From VRUB01 sp046758085 (GTDB lineage: Bacteria > Pseudomonadota > Gammaproteobacteria > Acidiferrobacterales > SPGG2), in contig JBHHZP010000054.1 in assembly GCA_046758085.1 (NCBI GenBank), forward strand, positions 1-21,579: a stretch of 21,579 bases of DNA, read 5' to 3'. The notes beneath the pieces were generated by a model. The model did no database searches, was not told the DNA's origin, and saw only the letters and a program-made list of their open reading frames with translations. Made by a program: the position numbers and the translations under genes. Each line of letters opens with the position of its first letter. Position 1 is the first letter of the stretch. Below are positions 15,846 to 21,579 of this stretch, one piece after another.

Positions 15846-16093
15846 GCGACAGCCAGTTTTCGTGAATTGATAAGTACCAACCACTTGCATCGATCGCTAT
15901 CTTTCAAACCCTATCTGAATTAGCTGTTTTTGTGCGACTTCCAAAGTGGCTTGGACACAAATCCGGTCGCACCTCTCAGCAACAGTCTTCAACTGCGTTC
16001 AGCGCGGTAACCTTCCCTGCCTGCCTGTGACTAAGCGCATCATTTAGTACGGCTTTTCGATATTCGATATCCCCGTTTGTACCACCCTCTCCC

Positions 16094-19000
16094 CTACCCG
16101 GTTACTTCCGTGTCTGATGCCTCGGGCTCGCCGAGAAGCAAACGTGCTGCTTGGAGGTCCGATGTGTCGAAGCCCTCGGTAAACCAAACGTAAATTGGAG
16201 CCAGCAACTCACGGCCCTCGTTTCGCTTGCCTTGTCGTTGCCATAGGCGGGCAAGGCTCATTGCCGCCCGAAGTTCGAAGGACTTTGCGTTTCTCTCTCG
16301 AGCGAACGCGAGCGCTTTTTCAAACCGACTTTCGGCTTCGGCGTAGTCGCCGTTCCGTGCCAGCAGAAGCTCTCCTTGCAGTCGGTGGATCTCGGTTTCC
16401 CACCATCGCTCACCTGTGCGTTCCAAGAACGCCTCGGCCTCATCCAAGATAGCCCCGCATACATCGGTCTGCCTTGCCCTCAGCGCCACGTCTCCCACCA
16501 AGGCTAGAAAAGACGGCATGAACAAGTTCGTGCCGAGGGCGCGGTGGTCTGCGACGCGATCCCGGAGGCTTTGGATCGTCGCATGCACCGGGTTCGTAGC
16601 CGCCTCCACCCATCCTTCCAAGACCTTTCCAATGCTCAGCCAGTACGGGAATCCTTTCTCCGTCGCGAGTCGAATCGCCTTTTTCGCCTTCTCCAAGATA
16701 CCCTTGCGGTTGTCCTGGAACTGGTCGACCCACGAGGCGAAAGCAAGCGCGTACGCGAGGCTAAATGGATCGTCGAGTCCTTCGGCGAGCGCCAAGCCGT
16801 CCCGCGCGTGCTCGCGCGCTCTGTCCGGATAGCCGAGCACCCAATCTGTCATAGCCAGGTAACAGCGGCAGGCAACACCGGGATCCTGCCCGAAACGATA
16901 GACTTCGGCGATGTCACGATCGTCCAAAGCATAACGCCTTGTTCCTTCCCGCAGATGATCACCGGCCGCTGAAAACTCGGCCATGACAAGGCTCGTGAAC
17001 CCCGCCGCGTAGTGAGCGACGACATGGGGAACCGGATCTATTTCGTCCTTGGCGTGCCGTAGCAACTGCGCGGCAACTTCCTTGTGCTTTTCAATCCCTT
17101 CCATCTGAACAACGTATGTGCGCCAAAGACCAAACAGTGTCGGCACGAGCTCCGGTGCGTCACCAAGCTGCTCGCAGAGCTCGCGCGCCCGAGCGAACGC
17201 AACCTCCACTTCGGACGCGCTATGCCCCTTCATCTGGAGGTACACTCCGCCCAAGGAAATCTGCAGCTTGAGCTCGTACCGAGCACGTTCCCGATCATCC
17301 GGGAGATCGTTCGCCACGGATAGCCCGTTGCTCAAATGTGTGACTGCTTCCTGGTTCGCGCCGCGAGAACTTGCAAGCTCGCCGGCTGTATGCGACGCAG
17401 TGATCGCCTCCTTTGCGGCGCCTCCCTCAGTATAGTGATGGGCCAGCAGTTCCGGATGAGCTTCCACCATCTCCGGGAACCGCGCTTCCAAGAGCTGCCC
17501 TACCTGCAGGTGGTACTGCTGCCGGGTGCGCTTCAGCAATGACTGATAGGCGGCATCCTGGATAAGCGCGTGCTTGAAGATGTATTTCGATCGCGGAGGA
17601 CGACCTCGTTGATAGAGGAGCTCGTTCTCGACCAGCTGCTTGAGCCCGCTCTTGAGCTGCGGCTCCTCGAGCCCCACAATTGCGTTCAGAATCTCATATG
17701 CGAATTCACGTCCAAGCACTGCCCCCACCTGCGCCACTTCACGCATCGTCGGTGCCCGGTCCAATCGGGCCATCAGCGAATCCTGCAAGGTACTCGGGAT
17801 CTGCATCTCCGCGAGCGAGCCCTTCAGCACATACTCGTTCCCATGCTCTGCCAGGTTCTCTGACTTCAGGATCGTCTTCGTCAGCTCCTCCACGAAGAGC
17901 GGCACGCCATCACCCTTCTCGACAATGTGCTCGAGCACGATTTGAGGCACCGCCTTGCCGCCGGCTTGATGGCGTATCAATGCTTCCACCTCCGGTCGCT
18001 CGAGACGGTTCAGCGTAATCGGAGTCATGTGCGATCGCATTGACCAGGGGGGAGAAAACTCCGGGCGATACGTGAGCACATTGAGCATCGGCACAGTAGG
18101 TGATTGATCGAGGTAGATGCCCAGCAGCTCCAGTGTCGTTGGATCTGCCCAATGCACGTCCTCCCACACCAGAAGCACGGGCCGTCGTTCCGCTTCTTCG
18201 GTTAACCTGGCTACGAGTGCGTCGAGGCTCTGCTCGCGTTTCTGCTTTGGGTTGAGATCCAACGACGCGTAGCGCCCCTCCGGTAACGCCAAGGAAAGCA
18301 GCTCGGCATACAGCGGGACCACTTCCTCGAGCCGGAGACTTTCCTCGTTCAGAGCCGCCTCCAACTTATCGAGCTTGGCATCGTTGTCGTCCTCGGGCTT
18401 CCAGCCAAACGCCCGCTTCAGATGCTCGATGACGGGATAGAGCGTGCTGTTCGCGTGATAGGGCGAGCAACGAATCGCTACCCAGGTGTAGTCCGCTCCG
18501 ACAATTTGGTCACGTAGGGCTTCGAGCAGGCGAGACTTGCCGATGCCTGCCTCGCCCTGGATGAACACCACCTGTCCATGCCCCCCCTGGCTGGCCTCCC
18601 AGTAGCGCGCCAACAGGCCCAGTTCCTCCTGCCTGCCGACGAGTGGTAAACCACCTCCGGCGCGTTTTGCTTCGAAGCGGCTGTCGATGTCGCGTTCCGA
18701 GACCACCTGCCACACTTGAACAGACTGCGCGAGCCCTTTGAGCTCGTGCGAGCCCAAGTCGTCACAGTCGAACGACGCACCAAGGAGTTGATGCGTCACC
18801 ACACTCACAACGACTTGATTGGGTTCAGCCAGCCCTTGCAGACGCGCCGCCAGGTTCGGCGTTTCCCCGACTACCGCCGCCTCCTCAGCGGCCCCTTCGC
18901 CAACGATGTCGCCCACGACGACCGGACCTGTTGCAACGCCGACTCGGACTGCCAACACGACTTCGTGGCGCCTACCAAACTCGGTGTTGAGCTCCACTAT

Positions 19001-19624
19001 CGACCGCACGATGTCCAGTCCCGCCCTTACCGCTCGCTCGGCGTCGTCTTCATGTGCCTGCGGATATCCGAAGTACACGAGCATTCCATCGCCCATGTAA
19101 CGAGCAATGAATCCCGCATATCGCTCGATGGCCTCTCGGCACTCGTCTTGGAACGACGTGATCACCTCCCGCAGGTCCTCCGGGTCGAGCTTCGCGGATA
19201 GCGCCGTCGAACCTACCAGATCGCAAAACATCACGGTCAGTTGGCGACGCTCCGCTACCGGGCTCGGCGCAGGCGGCGATAGCGTTTCCGCGGGAACATC
19301 GTTGAGGGACTCAGAGTGTGCAACGGGCCGGAGCTTGCCCGCTGGGGTGACGGATTTGTCGAAGGCGGTGGACGATGAAGCGGATGCTGACAGGGTGTCG
19401 GAATGTGCGGTCTTCAGGGTTTTTGGCAGGTCGGCGCCGCCTGTCCAGACCAGTGCTTTGCCGTCATCGTCGGCAGCGAGCCGCGTGCCTACGATCAGTT
19501 CGTGCCGGAGATTCTCGAGCGTCTCGTCGTCGAGCCGGAGCTCCCGCTTGAGGGTTCGGTAGGAGATGTGCCTCCGGCGTTCCAGCAACCATTTTGCGAC
19601 AGCCAAGAGCTCGAAAAAATCCAT
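16094..19624 (-). CDS. Class III nucleotide cyclase-AAA ATPase-TPR protein
   Basis: The 1176-residue product has a small N-terminal helical domain (1-63, ending ALVWTGG) and a disordered Ser/Pro linker. A class III cyclase domain (about 127-308) carries metal-binding Asp135 (MFCDLVGST) and Asp179 (YMGDG) and the transition-state pair Asn257/Arg261 (ETPNLAAR). A STAND-like AAA_16 ATPase follows, with Walker A GEAGIGKS (Lys363) and Walker B LLVWED (484-489). A long helical TPR-like region runs from about 700 to the end. It is cytosolic, with no membrane segment. Such proteins are widespread in proteobacteria and probably couple ATPase/TPR sensing to cyclic nucleotide production. Arg175 stands where related proteins often have Lys before YMGDG, so nucleotide preference is uncertain. 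It is the only gene between the two tRNA-Asn copies. Confidence 0.92.
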   Translation of the reverse strand: MDFFELLAVAKWLLERRRHISYRTLKRELRLDDETLENLRHELIVGTRLAADDDGKALVWTGGADLPKTLKTAHSDTLSASASSSTAFDKSVTPAGKLRPVAHSESLNDVPAETLSPPAPSPVAERRQLTVMFCDLVGSTALSAKLDPEDLREVITSFQDECREAIERYAGFIARYMGDGMLVYFGYPQAHEDDAERAVRAGLDIVRSIVELNTEFGRRHEVVLAVRVGVATGPVVVGDIVGEGAAEEAAVVGETPNLAARLQGLAEPNQVVVSVVTHQLLGASFDCDDLGSHELKGLAQSVQVWQVVSERDIDSRFEAKRAGGGLPLVGRQEELGLLARYWEASQGGHGQVVFIQGEAGIGKSRLLEALRDQIVGADYTWVAIRCSPYHANSTLYPVIEHLKRAFGWKPEDDNDAKLDKLEAALNEESLRLEEVVPLYAELLSLALPEGRYASLDLNPKQKREQSLDALVARLTEEAERRPVLLVWEDVHWADPTTLELLGIYLDQSPTVPMLNVLTYRPEFSPPWSMRSHMTPITLNRLERPEVEALIRHQAGGKAVPQIVLEHIVEKGDGVPLFVEELTKTILKSENLAEHGNEYVLKGSLAEMQIPSTLQDSLMARLDRAPTMREVAQVGAVLGREFAYEILNAIVGLEEPQLKSGLKQLVENELLYQRGRPPRSKYIFKHALIQDAAYQSLLKRTRQQYHLQVGQLLEARFPEMVEAHPELLAHHYTEGGAAKEAITASHTAGELASSRGANQEAVTHLSNGLSVANDLPDDRERARYELKLQISLGGVYLQMKGHSASEVEVAFARARELCEQLGDAPELVPTLFGLWRTYVVQMEGIEKHKEVAAQLLRHAKDEIDPVPHVVAHYAAGFTSLVMAEFSAAGDHLREGTRRYALDDRDIAEVYRFGQDPGVACRCYLAMTDWVLGYPDRAREHARDGLALAEGLDDPFSLAYALAFASWVDQFQDNRKGILEKAKKAIRLATEKGFPYWLSIGKVLEGWVEAATNPVHATIQSLRDRVADHRALGTNLFMPSFLALVGDVALRARQTDVCGAILDEAEAFLERTGERWWETEIHRLQGELLLARNGDYAEAESRFEKALAFARERNAKSFELRAAMSLARLWQRQGKRNEGRELLAPIYVWFTEGFDTSDLQAARLLLGEPEASDTEVTG

Positions 19625-19834
19625 CGCGTCCTGTTTATCGGGGGATTATTGAGTCCGTCGTCATAGTGCAAGAAGACTAAGGTAAATGCCCTCAAAACTA
19701 GCGAGTCACGGAAGCATATTCTCGCCTAGTTTTCATTGATCTGGAACAAGAAATCGGCGGGTAGGCAGTCCAGTGGTCCGCTTCACACGCCGAGCGCCTT
19801 GAAGGTCCCCGGGATGGATGCACGCGTAACATGC

Positions 19835-19840
19835 TATAAT
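19835..19840 (+). promoter_or_regulatory. TATAAT box of tRNA-Asn
   Basis: A perfect TATAAT ends 19 nt before the tRNA-Asn. No good -35 hexamer is visible 16-18 nt upstream. Confidence 0.6.
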
Positions 19841-19859
19841 GCCTGCCAATTTCGACCAT

Positions 19860-19935
19860 TCCCCGGTAGCTCAGTCGGTAGAGCGGGTGGCTGTTAACCA
19901 CCTTGTCGGCGGTTCGAGTCCGTCCCGGGGAGCCA
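19860..19935 (+). tRNA. tRNA-Asn(GTT)
   Basis: A complete cloverleaf. The acceptor is TCCCCGG/CCGGGGA, the D arm GCTC/GAGC, the anticodon stem GGTGG/CCACC with loop CTGTTAA (anticodon GTT), and the T arm GGCGG/CCGTC with loop TTCGAGT. The discriminator is G and CCA is encoded. Its first 38 bases are duplicated at 15808-15845. Confidence 0.97.
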
Positions 19936-20246
19936 ATATTTCAGACATTTTTGCTACCGTCTTTCCAGGCTTCAAGTCAATCTGTCACAAGCGAGCAACC
20001 GCATTGGAATGCGTGCCCGTAACGCTCGCTCCCCTGCCTTGAACCACCCCGCTATGAGCCGCGAATTCTGCCGGATGGCCGCAGATTAGCGACAAGGAAT
20101 CGAGGAATCCCTACAGCCCCCATCGAGGCGCCGCTATGCGGGGCACCGGGGGCTCAGCGTATCGATTTATCCGACGAGCGGAATATCAAGGGGACTGTAA
20201 CACATTTAGAATCTATGCCCTGCGCCTCACCCAAGGAGAGGGAATC
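19936..20246. other. tRNA-Asn to GIY-YIG gene spacer
   Basis: This 311-bp spacer has no supportable gene. It contains a hairpin with 7-bp arms AGCCCCC (20115-20121) and GGGGGCT (20148-20154), lacking a T tract on either side. A TAGAAT box precedes the GIY-YIG gene without a matching -35 element. Confidence 0.5.
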
Positions 20247-20645
20247 ATGTCGATCAAAAGTGATCTACAGGCATTTTCACGGGGAGACATCGACAAGGCG
20301 CCTGACGAACCGGGTGTTTACGCCCTATACCAAGGCGATCGCCTGATTTACATCGGGCGCGCCGAGGGCGGTCTCAGTACCACGACCATACGTGCGCGCC
20401 TAAAAGACCACTGCAAGGGGCACCATGGACCGTACACCGAACAAGCGACCCATTACCGCTGTGAGGTAACGCCTAATCCTGTGGTCCGCCAGCACGAGCT
20501 TCTGCAAGAATACGAGCAGCTGCACGGTCGACCACCAAAGTGCAATCCTGTCTCTTATGTTCCGCGCATGGGCCATCGTGCTCGCACCTTCCAATTCAAG
20601 CGGGTCGGCTCACAGAGACGTGAGGCCGCTCCCTGGAGGCGGTGA
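20247..20645 (+). CDS. GIY-YIG domain protein
   Basis: The 132-residue product starts at ATG 20247, with AAGGAG ending 8 nt upstream. It carries the GIY-YIG nuclease fold signature: PGVYALYQ (residues about 19-26), LIYIGRAEGG about ten residues later, the helix with an Arg in IRARLKDHC, a Glu-bearing helix (RQHELLQEYEQLHG) and the conserved Asn in PPKCNPV. The fold is usually an endonuclease with a single metal. This is a small stand-alone domain without the extra UvrC or homing-endonuclease parts. A longer in-frame reading from 20136 has no Shine-Dalgarno and no family character. The target, and whether it still cuts DNA, are unknown. It lies next to a tRNA-Asn, a frequent site of acquired genes. 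Confidence 0.8.
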   Translation: MSIKSDLQAFSRGDIDKAPDEPGVYALYQGDRLIYIGRAEGGLSTTTIRARLKDHCKGHHGPYTEQATHYRCEVTPNPVVRQHELLQEYEQLHGRPPKCNPVSYVPRMGHRARTFQFKRVGSQRREAAPWRR

Positions 20646-20724
20646 ACAACAGTGTGTCTGCTCGTGGTGCCGTGATTCTTGCCCCACCACCGGCGAGCTC
20701 TAGCACCGTCGTACGGGGCCGGTA

Positions 20725-20862
20725 TTAATCCGGATTTACACTGTCGAGCAGAATCTTGTAGACGTGCTTATCAAGATCACCGTACCCAAGCGCTGCCCCA
20801 CCGCTCTCGGCGCGTACGAGCTTCGCCGGCCCAGCCCGCGGTAGGCCGTGGTTTTTGTCCAC
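20725..20862 (-). CDS. Possible 45-residue small protein (GTG start)
   Basis: A minus-strand frame opens at GTG 20862, nine bases after an in-frame TGA, with GAGGA 6 nt upstream, and ends at TAA 20727-20725. The product (MDKNHGLPRAGPAKLVRAES, then a Gly/Ala stretch, then DLDKHVYKILLDSVNPD) has balanced composition and an amphipathic C-terminal end. I recognise no family. It may be a real small gene, the end of a decayed one, or chance. It points away from the oxygenase stop and towards the GIY-YIG gene end. Confidence 0.4.
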   Translation of the reverse strand: MDKNHGLPRAGPAKLVRAESGGAALGYGDLDKHVYKILLDSVNPD

Positions 20863-21275
20863 GGAGAATCCTCAGCACTAAATCCGAATTGGCACTTTTC
20901 TTAAGAGCAAATCTTTTCCCCTTGATGAAGGCACCCTGCAGACTGACATCTCGGGGCTTGCACTTCCTAAATTTCTACACCGTCACTTACAAATACCTTG
21001 ACGTCGGTAATACGGCGCGAATATAAACCACGGTTGGCTGCCAGAGGTTAGTTGGCCACAATCGCCCTGGCCGAACATCCATGCTCCCCGCAAACAGTGT
21101 AAGCGAGCCCACTTCGACTCATCGCGGGGAACGTAGGATAGAAACTTCGGGGGTCCCGCGGGCCTTCTTGTGTCGCCTCGACTGCCCGCGAGGCACTATA
21201 GCGGGCGTCGTGGATCTGCCGTGGCGAGCACCGGCGACCAGCTCATTGCATCGACTTAGCCACCGCCGTCGGCTG
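20863..21275. other. Spacer before the oxygenase gene
   Basis: In these 413 bp I see no supportable gene. There are short inverted repeats: TCCCCGC/GCGGGGA at 21085-21091 and 21124-21130, and GCCCGC/GCGGGC at 21184-21189 and 21201-21206. Neither has a terminator-like T tract. The longer frames here are interrupted or lack protein character. Confidence 0.4.
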
Positions 21276-21579
21276 TTATTTGACACTTACATCGCCTTTC
21301 CATTTCGGCTTCGCGATTTTCTCGCTGAATGAGGAAAAGATAATATTGAAACTGATGCTTATACGTTCCTCGTCGCTCATATTTGCTTCAACACCGTGCG
21401 CTAACCAGGATGGAAAAATGACCAACGTGCCGTCCTTCACCCGCAAACGCGCCTTGCCGGTGCCGCCTGGCGTGCCCTCCTTCGTGCTCGGCGTAATCAC
21501 GTGGGCCTGCATGCGTGGATCCATGAAAACGATCGTATCGGCACCCTCGTGTGTCTGGACATAATAGACACCGCTCAGG
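21276..21579 (-). CDS. Putative 2OG-Fe(II) oxygenase (C-terminal part)
   Basis: The frame is open from the window edge to TAA at 21278-21276, giving about 100 C-terminal residues; the start lies outside. LSGVYYVQTHEGADTIVF followed by MDPRMQA, then GTLVIFPSWLAHGVEAN and ERISISFNIIF, are the usual C-terminal strands of putative 2OG-Fe(II) oxygenases of the TIGR02466 type. The His of WLAHGV is the distal iron ligand candidate and the Arg of ERISISFN the 2-oxoglutarate-binding candidate. The HxD pair would lie upstream of the visible part. The family couples 2-oxoglutarate decarboxylation to substrate oxidation; the substrate here is unknown. The apparent ATG at 21524 is internal. Confidence 0.85.
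   Translation of the reverse strand, partial: LSGVYYVQTHEGADTIVFMDPRMQAHVITPSTKEGTPGGTGKARLRVKDGTLVIFPSWLAHGVEANMSDEERISISFNIIFSSFSEKIAKPKWKGDVSVK

Larger units (their letters stand above)
15747..16093. other. Pseudopilin-cyclase intergenic region
   Basis: This 347-bp stretch holds two TATAAT boxes (15768-15773 and 15783-15788), the tRNA-Asn 5' fragment (15808-15845), and about 250 bp in which I see no gene or terminator. The sequence after the fragment does not resemble the missing tRNA half. Confidence 0.6.

Noticed and set aside
19839..20042. 67-codon plus-strand frame over tRNA-Asn
   Set aside because: It is the well-known false translation of a tRNA-Asn gene.
20679..21026. 115-codon plus-strand frame
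   Set aside because: Arg/His-rich, no ribosome-binding site, and antisense to the better-supported small ORF.
1..21579. CRISPR array or tandem repeat array
   Set aside because: No regularly spaced direct repeats were seen at any scale; the only long repeats are the two inverted repeats near pheST and the tRNA-Asn half.

Overview
The window looks like chromosomal DNA of a gammaproteobacterium. The minus strand carries the order thrS-infC-rpmI-rplT-pheS-pheT-ihfA-merR, the arrangement known from Pseudomonas, Xanthomonas and enterics, with a tRNA-Val in front of thrS. A second familiar pairing is uvrB divergent from an aspC-type aminotransferase. I cannot name the genus from sequence alone. The lipoprotein/DUF6502 pair, the lone pseudopilin and the large cyclase-ATPase would fit an environmental, non-enteric lineage.

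Layout. Positions 1-7939 (minus strand) hold the translation operon: tRNA-Val, thrS, infC with a rare ATC start, rpmI with a TTG start, rplT, a strong intrinsic terminator, pheS, a 315-bp inverted-repeat-bounded insertion, pheT, ihfA and the 5' part of a MerR-family regulator that runs off the window. Positions 8142-11332 (minus strand) hold an accessory block: a small zinc-ribbon protein, a DUF6502 protein and a translationally coupled DUF5666-type lipoprotein, closed by an intrinsic terminator. Two promoters in this block have the same architecture, with a TGGGA-N6-TCCCA inverted repeat laid over each -10 box in the same register. Positions 11564-14867 hold uvrB (minus) and the aminotransferase (plus). 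Positions 15093-15746 hold a GspH/FimT-type pseudopilin.

Positions 15808-19935 are bracketed by two copies of the tRNA-Asn 5' half. The left copy, with its own TATAAT box, stops being recognisable just after the anticodon loop; the right copy is a complete tRNA-Asn(GTT). Between them lies one large minus-strand gene for a class III nucleotide cyclase/AAA ATPase/TPR protein. To the right are a GIY-YIG-domain protein, a possible 45-residue small ORF, and the C-terminal part of a 2OG-Fe(II) oxygenase that enters from beyond the window.

The least conventional signals are the shared promoter-operator pair around the DUF6502/DUF5666 block, the repeat-bounded cassette between pheS and pheT, and the tRNA-Asn duplication around the cyclase gene. 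None is proven to be a new system; each is testable by comparative searches.
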